Shown piece after piece: positions 33,001-43,427 of a DNA stretch of 64,000 nucleotides (the first letter of the stretch is position 1; each line of letters begins with the position of its first letter). The position numbers and the translations under genes were made by a program. The stretch comes from Arbacia lixula (Eukaryota; Echinodermata; Echinoidea; Arbacioida; Arbaciidae). Location of the stretch: assembly GCA_963669155.1 (NCBI GenBank), contig OZ022596.1, forward strand, positions 9,305,979 through 9,369,978, in the 5' to 3' direction. A model generated the notes under the pieces. The model was not told the DNA's origin, did not search any database, and saw only the letters and a program-made list of their open reading frames with translations.

Positions 33001-33400
33001 CACTGTTTGCGTTAAAATTCTGTTCTCAAGGCAAGCCAAAACTCTTGGTTCTCACGGAACAGCGTGGCAGGATGAAAAAGTCAGACACAATAGAATTGTA
33101 TGTAATAAGGCCGACATCTTTACTGTGTTGCTAACAATGTCTCTCCCACCCATAAACATACCAATACATATTTGCACGAAAATATAACAACAAACATATC
33201 CAACACCCACCGGCAGAATATGCAATCATGTTCGTTAAGTCGTATCCAGTCTGTTCGACGGCGGACTGGTCTATCCCATATTGGAATCCACCCGTGATGT
33301 TATATGGTAAGTAGATGGAAGAGACTGTGCGAAGCGATACGGTGGTGAAAACGACTGGTGCGAAGACCAGTAGAGCGATTACCGGCAGCAGTGCGTTCAT
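25790..33400 (-). CDS. MSP130-like cell-surface glycoprotein (mesenchyme-specific cell surface glycoprotein family)
   Basis: Nine exons on the minus strand, in order: 33,400-33,211; 32,641-32,424; 31,106-30,914; 30,519-30,378; 29,657-29,543; 28,168-27,998; 27,204-27,142; 26,661-26,408; 26,007-25,790. A candidate tenth lies at 24,279-24,189. All have GT-AG borders and compatible phases. The product has an N-terminal signal peptide and family segments such as GPTPDAVHFSHDC, GKAGAISNTTFVNPEGSV, GYIVTANEGDS, LYFLGGRGFSIF and IFIGVDRA. The family includes sea urchin MSP130 of skeletogenic cells and is found in other calcifying animals; transfer from bacteria has been proposed for its origin. Exon 2 needs a 1-nt correction to stay in frame. 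Expected length is about 550 residues. The family call is by recognition only. Confidence 0.85.
26408..26661 (-). CDS. MSP130-like gene, exon 8
   Basis: Phase 1 in, phase 0 out. It encodes LHFSKVDGLSKTEPGKFEKL, the YFLGGRGFSIF segment and FDTRSDNY, which joins to GPECE. The donor is GTACGT. Confidence 0.92.
27064..27112. repeat. GT microsatellite
   Basis: Run of TGTGTG just downstream of the small exon 7; pure simple sequence. Confidence 0.9.
27142..27204 (-). CDS. MSP130-like gene, exon 7 (63 nt)
   Basis: Phase 1 to 1. It encodes KFASNVSGELIDAMSDNAIL. The acceptor is AATTTCAG and the donor GTGAGT. It contains a potential N-glycosylation site (NVS). Confidence 0.88.
27205..27997. other. Intron 6 of the MSP130-like gene
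   Basis: AT-rich intron with a short GC-rich patch near 27,600-27,650. No transposon ends or exons were recognised. Confidence 0.4.
27998..28168 (-). CDS. MSP130-like gene, exon 6
   Basis: Phase 1 to 1. It encodes IVFRRNVIYSFYQPYGIKYF and the hallmark EGYIVTANEGDS. The acceptor is TTCTCCTAG and the donor GTAGGT. Confidence 0.92.
28656..29513. mobile_element. Inverted-repeat insertion with GTTCACACGGTC ends
   Basis: GTTCACACGGTC (28,656-28,667) is the exact inverse of GACCGTGTGAAC (29,502-29,513). Inside are further CACACGGTC/GATCGTGTG and CCTCT/AGAGG inversions and a lower-AT core. It may be one 858-bp element or two nested ones. Its right end is 30 bp from the donor of MSP130-like exon 5. 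A CT microsatellite (28,560-28,650) abuts the left end. Confidence 0.55.
29543..29657 (-). CDS. MSP130-like gene, exon 5
   Basis: Phase 0 in, phase 1 out. It encodes LNNAMAVLNLATDTVEDIFA and SWSQLDLDASDKDD. The acceptor is CCCTTACAG and the donor GTAAGT. Confidence 0.92.
30378..30519 (-). CDS. MSP130-like gene, exon 4
   Basis: Phase 2 in, phase 0 out. It encodes AAEFEARGVRLPYKGELGSG, DTFSQLLEPDYFAFNSDDT and FICLQ. The acceptor is CTGCCTTACAG. Confidence 0.92.
30914..31106 (-). CDS. MSP130-like gene, exon 3
   Basis: Phase 1 in, phase 2 out. It encodes GPTPDAVHFSHDCLTILTAN and GKAGAISNTTFVNPEGSVSV, the clearest family signature in the gene. The acceptor is TTTCTTTTTAG and the donor GTAAGA. 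Confidence 0.95.
31305..31427. repeat. Short inverted repeat in MSP130-like intron 2
   Basis: GAGTGGGTCGGTAGGAATTG, continuing TTTGCAC, is the inverse of GTGCAAACAATTCCACCGAC at the right end. About 123 bp; probably a miniature transposon. Confidence 0.6.
31455..32340. mobile_element. Probable insertion with ATAGAATGGG ends
   Basis: CATAGAATGGGCATTGTCAC at the left is a near-inverse of the right end TCTGACACCCATTCTATAAT. A block with ACCAATCAGATTGCAGAGAT occurs near both ends (31,618 and 32,300). Five 20-25 bp repeats (TTACCGGACGCATGAAATT type) lie inside at 31,511-31,611. Confidence 0.5.
32424..32641 (-). CDS. MSP130-like gene, exon 2 with an apparent 1-nt deletion
   Basis: Incoming phase 1 reads GERYVFWSDWSDPTTPTFGI and RDIETCGDFVAFV; outgoing phase 1 is needed to meet exon 3 and requires the frame of PNTDGQWNPDIYALYDKSSQ and WPKLHEIS. 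Both are plainly coding but lie in different frames. The switch falls near 32,515-32,525 and is repaired by one extra nucleotide. It is either a sequence error or a real null mutation. Confidence 0.8.
33211..33400 (-). CDS. MSP130-like gene, exon 1 with start codon and signal peptide
   Basis: The ATG at 33,400 opens MNALLPVIALLVFAPVVFTT, a clear secretory signal, followed by SIYLPYNITGG (NIT glycosylation site) and LTNMIAYSA. The donor is GTGGGT, phase 1. An acceptor (TATTTACAAAG) 15 nt upstream of the ATG shows that the 5' UTR is split. Confidence 0.85.
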
Positions 33401-33590
33401 ATTGTTATGCTTTTCCTTTGTAAATACAGGGGATAAGAAGATAATGCAACCTTATTACTCAGACTTATATATCAATCATTTCAACAAACAGTCAAGCACT
33501 TATCATTGAGTTAGGTATTCATTTTAAAGAAAGATGAATAATTATACATAACTTGCACTCCCCGTATTTGCAATGTTAATTTTAACTTAC

Positions 33591-33640
33591 CTCGATTCAG
33601 ACGTTATGAGATAAGTAGGTGTGTTGAAGATATTGAAGTT
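33591..33640 (-). other. Probable 5' UTR exon of the MSP130-like gene
   Basis: CTGAATCGAG followed by GTAAGT on the minus strand (donor at 33,590) lies upstream of the acceptor near the start codon and about 30 to 80 nt downstream of the TATA box. The 5' end is estimated, not seen. Confidence 0.5.
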
Positions 33641-33667
33641 AGCAATACTCTTACATTGGACAGTAGG

Positions 33668-33673
33668 TTTATA
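33668..33673 (-). promoter_or_regulatory. TATA box of the MSP130-like gene
   Basis: GTATAAACC on the minus strand, about 30 bp before the proposed 5' UTR exon. Position and match fit a TATA-driven promoter; regulators cannot be named from the sequence. Confidence 0.5.
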
Positions 33674-33699
33674 CTTCATAATCTCCTCCTCAGTTTGTT

Positions 33700-34560
33700 A
33701 AATCGCCCGCTAACAATTAATACCAATTGGGGTCATGCTTAATGAAGCTTAAAATTATCTGATTGTAAAAAATATATCACCGCACACCTGACATGTAAGA
33801 AAATATGGTTATTTTTATGTCTTCAATGGTAAACTCATTACTCACATCAGTTCTCTTTCCCTTCACTTATATCGTTTCATTACCATTGTTTGCATTATCG
33901 TTTTATATAATTTATCTTGTTCTCTTTTATTAAACCGTGTGCGTGTGTGTGTGATAACGACTGCGCAATTACCATTATGGCAATGACCAAATGCAATACA
34001 AACTCATCTAGACTAGGCTTATATTACCAATTATTCCTCAGAGGAAAGTATCCCGAATGCGGTATTTACAGTGGGAGCTTACTTACCTGATAGACAATAA
34101 TATTATCTGTATTCCAATGTGGGAATCTATTAACCTAGGCCTATGCGTATGTGATATGATATACTTTTTCATGGTGTGAAGATAATAGCACATGCGTACA
34201 AGCAAGTATTGCATATTGTTGATTGAACATGCTCATGGGTGAGCGGTATGATCATGGTTTACACAAGTACCTTTTAATTTGGATACATCTGACTTTTATT
34301 TCGTTAAAGTTTGTGGAATACTTCAGTCCGGTGCAGATTAGTTTGTTACATTTTTTGTATGACTGGCCATATTTTTATGGCGTTGTAAAAAATAATTAAT
34401 TAATATGAATACTTTTTTACAGTTTTCTTGGGGAATCACAGATTGGCATAATCCTATCAAATATAAATGTCACCTGCTCAACCAAATCCTTGGAATCTAG
34501 GCTAACTTCCACCGAAATCTCCCCTTTTTGTTTTTGGGAATTTGCAAGTATCAATATCAG
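33700..34560. other. Intergenic stretch, no gene seen
   Basis: AT-rich DNA between the MSP130-like promoter and the next weak exon candidate. Only a short GT run near 33,938-33,952 was noted. Confidence 0.4.
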
Positions 34561-34761
34561 AACGAGCCACCATTAGTCCATGGACCGGAGGAGATTTGGG
34601 TACAAAGTGGCAAAGCTTCACTGTACTTAGTTTGTGGGCGTTATACTCGTACAACAGAGATGTCTTTCCAACTGCAAGCCACCAATACGATGCTGTATGA
34701 GAGCTTCAGGCGAAGGCAAAAACATCACACAAGTCCAAAAGAATCAGACAACGAACGATAG
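34561..34761 (+). pseudogene. Possible Ig-like exon relic
   Basis: After an acceptor-like TATCAATATCAG the frame reads NEPPLVHGPEEIWVQSGKAS and LYLVCG, like the A and B strands of an Ig domain up to the first cysteine. The next conserved Trp and the second Cys are missing and the frame ends at TAG (34,759-34,761). This is a weak call that could be coincidence. Confidence 0.2.
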
Positions 34762-36650
34762 TGAACATGTGAAAATACACAAAAAGCTCTTAGAATTTAT
34801 TGTTGTTGTTGGTTGAATCAGTATGATTTGTTCCTGGATGTCATTATAGATAAGAATATATTTGATGAAAATTATCTAGAGATATTGTAAGGAATATTTA
34901 TTTTAAAAATGTGTAGCACGGTTGTGTGAGCAATTAAAAAATGGTGTGCATTACATGTTTGATTTGGGCTTATATCTAGCTCATCACCATTTGCCGGCAT
35001 CCATTTATTAAAAGAAACCTGGAAAGAATAAACACAAAATTGTCTTTATGTATTTCTATGTTTTTCAACTTCCATTTTTACATTTTTTATAAAGAATAGA
35101 ACAATTCACCGCTGTCAAACAAGTTTAATCCTAAAACAATTATTTGCAGTTGTTAATATAAGAAACTATTGAGAATTTACCTTTTCCATCCGAATTGGAT
35201 GCATACATCACAACGTTATGCAATTTCCAGATTGGCTTCCACTTCAAAAAAGTCATGTGCCCTTGTAAAGGTAAAATTTTGTTAATATGTGGTGGATGTC
35301 CCCAAAGGTAAATTAGAACTTGTAGAATTTCAGAAAAATGAACCTATTGATTAAAGAGTAATCGAAACAACAAGATGTAAACATGTAATGCGCGGGACAT
35401 CCTAATTTTTGACGAATGTAATATACATATCTAATAATATAAGAAGCTGAAAATTACAATCCACCTTCCTTCTGGTAATGACATTAGGTCTAGCCAATAA
35501 TAAGTAAGGAATCATTATAAGTATATTAAATACAATTTAATTTGTCTTTGATTTAGATGTCGCATGTGTTACACATGTTCACTTATTGGATACGAGGTTT
35601 TAATAATTGTTTTCAAATTATTTAGGTTCAAGATCTTAACTTTAAAAATGACATCAAGTTACACTTAATTGTGTGAATATGAAAATTCTCCCGCCCTGGG
35701 AACAAATACTTTGGACTTAAGGAGATAACTGTAATGCATGTATACGGCAGCGCCTTAGGGGCCAGGTAATACCAAAGCCATTGTCTTTGTTTCTCGAGGC
35801 TTTAAACCCAATTTAGATGAACCATGATGTATAATGTTCACAATTTGATATTCAATCTTATTGCGGGGGAAAGTTCAAACTGGACTAGAAGTTGTTTTTA
35901 TTCTTTCAAATAATGTGAGAATATTTCTGGAAAAATTGGCTTCGAGCATGATTTTATCACTGTACTCAAGGCTAATGCTTCGAAATGGCTTGTGAAAATT
36001 AACTGGTCGATTAACTACCGTCATGGAATATTGGTTTATTTGCCACTTCCCCGCCCAAAACCATGTTATCTACTTCCATGGTCACTTTCAAAAAGCCTTT
36101 ATTGACCCTGGATTTTATTAGCGTAGTTCTAGATGAGCTAGATGGACCTGTCACGTACAAGCGCTCACTTTCTGTGGAACATGTACGAGTAACTTTTTTA
36201 TAAGCCGGCCCTTTCACAGAACTCCACCTAAATCAGTAGCTTGTACCTTATAAGATAACCAGTATATATTAAGATGTATCAGAGTTTGAGACAGAGATAC
36301 AGATAGAGATATAGAGCAGAGGCATATACAGCACATACAAACACAGCTACCGCAGAGTTATCATAGCATGTTAGTGTTGAGAAACAAATAAATGTACTCT
36401 TCAACTCTCTCGGTATCAACACGTACTTGAGAGTTGATCCTGAAAAACAACGGACACAACACACCACTACCTCATTCCATAATACCATTAAAATATTAGC
36501 TTAGACTATTATATCATTGTATTCGAGGTAATCGAAGAAAAGAAATGCCTACCTTATCAATGCAAAATGCAATTGCAATATTCGATGATCCGATTGGTTG
36601 GACTGTCGCGGTCAAGGTAGTAGCATAGGCAAGCACAAAATACATGAGCT
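34762..36650. other. Intergenic stretch with an unassigned ORF
   Basis: A minus-strand ORF at 36,217-36,011 has protein-like composition (YKKVTRTCSTESERLYVTGP and on) but no family was recognised. The remainder is AT-rich without clear features. Confidence 0.3.
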
Positions 36651-36772
36651 ACCAGTGACATTGCATTGAATGAATGGCGTCTGTTCCTTCATGCCATGTA
36701 CGTATGTACTAAGGAGGAAAAAGCGCCGCTCATCTCTGCCGCTATTAGTCTTTTCTTGCCAGCCGTTTTCAG

Positions 36773-36934
36773 GAGTCTGCTACACATGCAATAAGCTGAA
36801 CTTAGACGATGACACATCCTGTCATGCCGACGACGCTATTTGTTCAATCAGACATGTATCCTACTTTCTTTCCCAAAATAACTGCCATTGCTACGCTTCA
36901 ATAAACGGGAGAAACATCTCTTCAGATAACAAAG
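36773..36934 (+). CDS. Candidate cysteine-rich extracellular exon, phase 1-1
   Basis: Bounded by an acceptor (CCGTTTTCAG) and a donor (AACAAAG, then GTATGT), the 162-nt frame encodes VCYTCNKLNLDDDTSCHADD, then ICS and a NCHCY segment. The six cysteines are spaced C-x2-C-x9-C-x6-C-x13-C-x-C. A symmetrical 1-1 phase is typical of shuffled extracellular modules. An alternative acceptor at 36,761-36,762 gives a slightly longer exon in phase 0. The domain is not one I can name, and neighbouring exons were not found. Confidence 0.4.
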
Positions 36935-37637
36935 GTATGTTCCGATTCTCTCCTTCAATGCATTCCTTCGAAGACGAAAACAATTTGATACAACGTATGG
37001 ATTTGAAATGCACTTTGTTAAAAAGCATCATAGTTACTCATAAATACGAGTCTAACTGGATCGACCCTGACTTTTAATACCAGAACGATCCATTTTTTTA
37101 AAATGAATATCACTTACTAAAACTGAATATATTTTTCTCCAATTTCCCCAATTTCACATGAAATATATACCTCTGTCTACGTTTGGTGTCTACATGCAGT
37201 GATAATTTATTCTGAACCGTTAACCAATCAGTCACTGATCCACCAATTAGTCCACCAATTAGGTCTTTAACGAACGAATCAATCTAACAATCTGACACGC
37301 AGAAGTTTAATGAATTAAAAGGAGCACCAATTAAACCACACACTCAATGAACAGTGTATACCGCACAGACAGTCTATGAATTCATCAATCAATCAAAAGA
37401 GCAGAATTAGGCATTTTCTATTAAGAGTGCGTACAGTAAGGCAGGAACACATGAACATCTAGAACTAGTTTAAACATGGTAAAGGCAAGAATATCATGAG
37501 CAACTAATGAGCAGGTTTTTATTTTGTGTTGTTTATTCATGTGTCATTCAGAACGAAGATTAATTACTGTTAGAATGTTTATACTTTGGTAAAGCGTAAA
37601 AAATATAACAATACGACATACATCATGACTAAATCTG
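36935..37637. other. Intergenic or intronic stretch, no feature seen
   Basis: AT-rich DNA. The frame from the preceding exon stays open to 37,077, but the splice donor makes that extension doubtful. Confidence 0.4.
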
Positions 37638-37808
37638 TATACGCCACATATTTCGCGAGTTTAATTTGTCGCAAATCAGGACTTCTCGGCAATTTCGCGA
37701 GTGGCTAGATTCGCGATCGTGGAGTACTAGTACTAGTAATACATGTGCATAATTTCGCGTTTTGCTGAATTCGCGAAAATAAGAGGCCCGCAAAATATAT
37801 GGCGTATA
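37638..37808. mobile_element. Miniature element TATACGCCACATATTT.../...AAATATATGGCGTATA
   Basis: The inverted ends are followed by further TTTCGCGAG/TTCGCGAAAA inversions. Flanking TA dinucleotides would fit a Tc1/mariner-type target. Confidence 0.65.
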
Positions 37809-38101
37809 TAGTGAAACATTCTTAAACCAGGAAGGCTATAAACAGCCCATCAATAGACCTGACTATGGTATTCATTGATGTAAAAAGATAACGATCCACT
37901 ACAGGGCGTCATTGTTTTAATGGCTTAAACCTTTTGTTGTCTACTTATTGAGGTTACAACAAAAGCAACTATGCCGTTCGGAAGCCATGGATAACGAATA
38001 TGGTACCAAGTTATACACACAGGAAATAACAGGCTGTATCACATTTCAAGGTGTTATGACAAAGAGTACGATGTACTTTTAAGAATAATTCATGCGTATA
38101 T

Positions 38102-38285
38102 GGGCAATTCCACAGGTTCGGTTAAAGTCGTGTAACATGAGTAACCAAAGCTTCTTTATTTTACATTCTGTTATAATTTTGCAGAAATTATGTGAATAAC
38201 TATCATATCCTCAGCACAGAAACTTCATTTTCAATCAAATGAAGAAGCTTTGGTTACTCATGTTACACGACTTGTGGAATTGCCC
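38102..38285. mobile_element. Inverted-repeat element with about 11-bp direct flank
   Basis: GGGCAATTCCACA at the left and TGTGGAATTGCCC at the right are exact inverses. Inside, GTCGTGTAACATGAGTAACC and CAAAGCTTCTT pair with their inverses. CATGCGTATAT occurs immediately on the left and one base from the right end, suggesting a target duplication of Mutator-like length. Confidence 0.7.
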
Positions 38286-38296
38286 ACATGCGTATA

Positions 38297-38336
<40 letters not shown>
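38297..38336. repeat. AT microsatellite
   Basis: TATATA run; a second one is at 38,775-38,818. Confidence 0.9.
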
Positions 38337-38339
<3 letters not shown>

Positions 38340-38772
38340 TAAACAGTATGTAAAATGATAATTATGTATAAAAGCAGGAAAGCATTTATTAAAGTAAAGG
38401 GTAGCGGCGATAAGCAGACAATCTGCCACGAGATCCTCTGTTTTAGTACACCTCTATAGAATATGGACGATATTTCAACGGTATGGTCACGATCTAAACC
38501 ATCCCCACCAAAAAGAAAAAAAAATGAACAAAGAAATAAAATAAAATGAAAAGAAGAAGAAAAAAATACTCTCTAAACGCAGTTTAGCAATTTTGGGAGA
38601 AACAAAAATTGCTTCTCACTTCTATACAAAACAGTATATTTTCTAAAATGTAAAGATGTTGACCATAACACGTGGGGAAGGAACAATCTTTGGTGTGGAT
38701 AAGCCTTCTCTCTCTTTCAAACGATCTTCAGCTAACAGCTGCAATTACACATGTTGCATCGTTGACGCACTA

Positions 38773-38819
<47 letters not shown>

Positions 38820-38884
38820 GAAATGGATGAAGAGAACATTGGTAGGCGTAGTTTAAATCAAGGTTCCTCGAACTATCTACCCTT

Positions 38885-38978
38885 TGTAAAATTGGTGATG
38901 CCAAAAAAATCGAACCCCGGGCCCCCAGCTTTGAACGCCGCTGCCTTAACCAGTAGACCACAGAGACGGGTTAGTGGC
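38885..38978 (-). repeat. tRNA-derived SINE fragment
   Basis: On the minus strand TGGTCTACTGGTTAAGGCAG is an A box like that of a tRNA, and GGGGTTCGATT, about 35 nt on, is a B box. No intact cloverleaf is evident. It is a tRNA-derived repeat and not a functional gene. Confidence 0.6.
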
Positions 38979-39928
38979 TAAGGCGACCCCGATACGATTG
39001 ACTGTCAGATAGACAGATTTTCGACACTATGCCAATTATAATTTCCTTATATATATATGTGAACACACGCATATATGTGTGTAAATAACATAATTATTGG
39101 GCCTTTAAAACATATCCTGCTACATGAATATCGTTGAATATTGTCATAATATATTATTCAGGCCATTATTCCTTTTTCTTATTCACTTCCCCATCCCGGA
39201 CAGCCAAGTGCTCTGGCTTTGCCATGGAAATTGTTGTTTGTCCATTAATTTGAGAATGTGCCAATCGAAAGATTGAAATTCACAGCCGGTTCTTTCATCT
39301 GCACTAAGTGTGCTTCACATTCACAATTGGCTTTCAAAATAAACACGTTTACATTTAAAATCGAAGTCCCGTTTGAAACTATAGATTTACATTCACATTT
39401 ATGTTTCATTATTTTCCAGTGATAATGTATTTTCACACTTTCTAAGAACATAACAAGTTGTGTGAATATCCACGTTAAGTGAGCACACTACACTAATAGG
39501 ACAGACAAATACGAGTACATATATTTCCTGTTTTGGGGGCATAAAAGTGACAATTTCACCTTGAACCCATGACTTAACGTATCAATCACATTTGAACACA
39601 GAAGTTTTTGTCAATGAGTGTAACAACTTTCTTGCCAAATTATTCTGCCCAAACTTGTTTCCTAACAAAGTTATGTTACTTTAAAAAGGGGCAATTTTCT
39701 TTATTGTGTTTCTTACAACGCATATTCTGCTACATGAATATCTCTGTGATTCCCCACTATCTACACATAATTACATCAAACGATATAAAACAGAATACCG
39801 CGTCAAATTTGGAAAAGAAATGTTAACTATTACGCTATATTCCGTCAAAAATAACACCAAAATGAACAATTCAATGAAGTGAAATATAAAAGGCTAAGGA
39901 CAATATAGCTCCAACATTGTAAAATTAT
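38979..39928. other. Intergenic stretch preceding the duplicated region
   Basis: The segment near 39,180-39,250 (CCGGACAGCCAAGTGCTCTGG) recurs near 41,800, so older duplication reaches this far. No gene was seen. Confidence 0.4.
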
Positions 39929-39965
39929 GAATCTCTTTCAATGATTGAGAGTAACAAACTGTCAA

Positions 39966-39966
<1 letters not shown>

Positions 39967-40012
<46 letters not shown>

Positions 40013-40017
40013 TACAA

Positions 40018-40048
<31 letters not shown>

Positions 40049-40068
40049 CACTACTACTGCTTCTTCTT

Positions 40069-40122
<54 letters not shown>

Positions 40123-40180
40123 CCAGTACTACTACTACTACGACTACAACTACTACTAATAATAATACTACTATTACTAC
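39967..40180. repeat. TAC/CTA microsatellite
   Basis: Long trinucleotide array with minor interruptions. Similar arrays are at 47,324-47,376 and 56,220-56,262. ORFs of poly-Tyr, poly-Thr or poly-Val are artefacts. Confidence 0.95.
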
Positions 40181-40319
40181 TACCAATACTGCTGCTAATA
40201 CAATTACTGCTTATACTACCATCACTACTATTACTAGCACCAAATGCTTTTTATCTACTACTACAATATACATTTTCTATTTCTCATCAAAATGCTATTA
40301 TCATTGATGTTATAATCTC

Positions 40320-42780
40320 CGTTGATGAAAAAGTTACGTGTTCCTGACAATAAATGACATTGCTACTTCAATTTTGCACAACGTGCAGTTATAACAAATC
40401 ATGCAACAGAAGGAATACAATGTAGTATTGACCGCTGTGACAGTAGCAAAAGCAAGGTATTGAAAACAAATCAAAGCAAAATCACCTGTTATGATTGTAA
40501 AAGCCTACATTTTTTTTTCATAGCATGATTTAATATTTCCTTTGTTATGATTTTATTACAAAGAATTGTACATGTATTATTTTCCATTTTATCTGCTTAC
40601 TCTCATTAAATATCATATTATGCTTTTTGTTCAAAACCTAAAATAGTATTTATGATATTATGACAACTGATTAAACAATTAATTTCTAACTTGGTTAGTG
40701 TTGGTGCAATTTATGTTCAGTGAAAAATCATAACATAGATGCGCGTACGCATCGTGATCATGATGACAAGGTAATCACTTTTAATTATATAATGACCAGG
40801 GAGAGTAGGGCACAGTGACCATGGTCAGGTCATAGTGAGGACTATTCCCCCGTTCATGATGACGTCATATGACTGTACTGTTCATTTAAAGTACACTTAT
40901 TGTGAAATTTGCGTAAAGATATTTTACTGAGCACCCACATGAATGTCAATGACGTTTAGATTAGTAAGACGACTCTTCGATAAATTTTCCATTGGACATT
41001 GTTTTGCCCTGACCATCTCGTTTGTGGCGTGCTTAATATTGTTTCTTTCCGTACATAAATATTACTCAGTGTGAACGAGCTCGGCACTGATTACATGCAA
41101 AAAATAATACCTTTCATCTCCAGAGTTTTCATGGCCCAAAATAATGCAACTTCTTTTCTCGCAGGCAAAACGATACATCTGGAGCAACTTTCTACAGAGT
41201 GGAAAACTTATGAAGTATTTTTGGTCATTTTTTATAGAACAATTATCATGGTGCCTAAAACAGTAATTTCGGAAAAACCTTAAACTTCAAAATTACAATT
41301 TTATATGAACACTGTAAACGGTTAAAATATTGTACGATAAAATATACGGTATGTGCAAGCGGAGATACTTATTGTAATAATGTTTGTGCACAAAATACGA
41401 GTATGACATGATATATGAGTAGATTGAGATCACCAATACCTGGAACAGACAAGGAACCTCATGTCTAACATGCGAGCAAAACAGTATTTACAGCTATATA
41501 CCATAGTCTACTAAACTTAATCAGTCTGTGATATGTTTGACCGATTTACATTTAGACTTTTCTGGCTAACATACACAATAAGCATCGTGACACAAATATA
41601 TATAATGGCTCTGACGTAACTTGTTCTTGTCTCTTTGATTAACTATCATTATTACACTACTACTATGATAGGATGTCCCACTCATTGTTCACGTTTTCTG
41701 ATATAAGTTTATATCGACATCGTACGTATTAAAGCGGATTCAGCGCGACGGCTGAAACATCATTCAATTTTTAAATTTTCCAATCCTCTCCCCCATCACG
41801 GACAGGCAAGTGCTCTGGCTTTCTTATCAAAATTGATGTTTGTCCATTAATATGGAAATTTACTAATCGAACGATTCAAATTTACAGACGTTTGTCTTAT
41901 TGGCCCTTGGTTTGTTCCTTTTCACAGTCTCGCTTAAACTGAAGATTGAACTAAAAATTAAAAAAAAACCGCTATATTTAAAAAAAACGCAACACAAAAG
42001 TGAAGACTTGAAAATGTTAAATAGAGAAAAATTATGAATTGAAAAAAATACGACTCACATTGCTCGAACATTGTAAAATGTGACTTTCATTTAATGATTT
42101 TGAGCTACCTTACTGCTAACTACCAGGAATCCTTTATTATCACCACCACTACTAAATTCTACAAGTACTCATTTTGTATTTCAATAAACATTTACTAATT
42201 ATTTTCATTAGAATGTTATCACTACTGATGTTAAATTTATGAAAATGGTTTAGGTCTACATTTCTATCAGTCAAAAAATTCTATGAGGTTTCTTTTGGTA
42301 CATCTATATCATATTCTTTATTCTGTATCTTATAATTTTTATCATATTTTTAGTTCAGAAAACTAATATAATATCTATAGTATGATGACAACTGATTGAG
42401 TACACGGTCCAATTACCGTATGATGGGATTGAACAGTGCATGTCAACAGGCAACACTAGTAACATCACGTGATGTACAAAACACGTTCATTACCAGATAT
42501 ACAGGATAGATCAGTAGATTGAGACCAATGATTGCCAATGCCTAGAACAGACAAGCGACCTCAGGTCTAACATACAAGCAAACAAGTATTTACAGCTTCA
42601 TGTATATACAACAGTCTACTCAACTTGATCAATCTGTGTTCTGTTTGACCGCTTTATTTCCAGACTCTTCTGGCTAAATATACACAATAAGCATCGTTGA
42701 ACAATATAAATGTTCTCACGTAACCTTTTTTTGCCTCTTTAACTACAGCACATAAGTCACATAATTCACGTGTTTTTTCT
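40320..42780. other. Downstream spacer of receptor copy A
   Basis: AT-rich spacer resembling those before copies B and C (GGCACAGTGACCATGGTCAG at about 40,809). It appears to contain an internal older duplication (41,440-41,600 against 42,540-42,700). No gene was seen. Confidence 0.5.
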
Positions 42781-43019
42781 TTAATTTCTTCGAGACTCTG
42801 TCCTCAGGTCTTCCTTGGGAGCAGGGCGTCACCCGTGCTTCCACCACCCCTCTTTCCCGACCCACGTACCGCCCCTATCCTCGGTCCACGGCCCCTCTTC
42901 CACGGTCCATCTTCCTCGGCCTATCGCCCCCTTCCTTGGCCTATTGCTCCTTATTAGGTAAAGCGTAACGAGCGTCCGCGCCATCTTAACTACTATGCAG
43001 TTTGGTGCCGTCTTGGGAT

Positions 43020-43195
43020 AGAGTGACTTCACTGCAGCCCCTTGATGAATGCGACGTCACTGCGGCGCCTTGATGAGAGTGACGTCACTGCGGTGCCTCT
43101 TGATTAGAGTGACGTCACTGCGGCCCCTTGATTAGAGCATGGACCCTATCGTGGCAGGGTCCATGTTTAGAGTGACGTCACTGCGGCCCCTCGAT
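43020..43195. repeat. CRE-containing minisatellite, five copies
   Basis: AGAGTGACGTCACTGCGGC recurs with about 30-bp spacing (one gap of 60). Three copies hold a perfect GTGACGTCAC palindrome, one has GCGACGTCAC and one GTGACTTCAC. A perfect 10-bp stem hairpin (CATGGACCCT/AGGGTCCATG) sits in the longer gap. It lies 3' of receptor copy A. The copy-B unit retains one (49,618) and the copy-C unit none. Confidence 0.8.
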
Positions 43196-43427
43196 TAGAA
43201 TGATAGATGCACCACGCCCTCATTATTGCGACGATCTCGATTGGATGTGCTGTCAGACTTGCTCGTCTTGCCCGACATGGCATCAAGAGACAAACACACT
43301 GCACAGAAACATGCCACAGTGATAACTCTCCTATTGCATATCTGCTCAAAATATAAAAGTTGTTGTCGACCGTACCATTAGATGTCTGACTGCTGTCGTC
43401 AATTTCTTCTTGTGCTTCTCAGCTTGT

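Noticed and set aside
39941..40307. Long ORFs of poly-Tyr, poly-Thr or poly-Val on both strands
   Set aside because: They are the three phases of a TAC microsatellite and carry no coding information.
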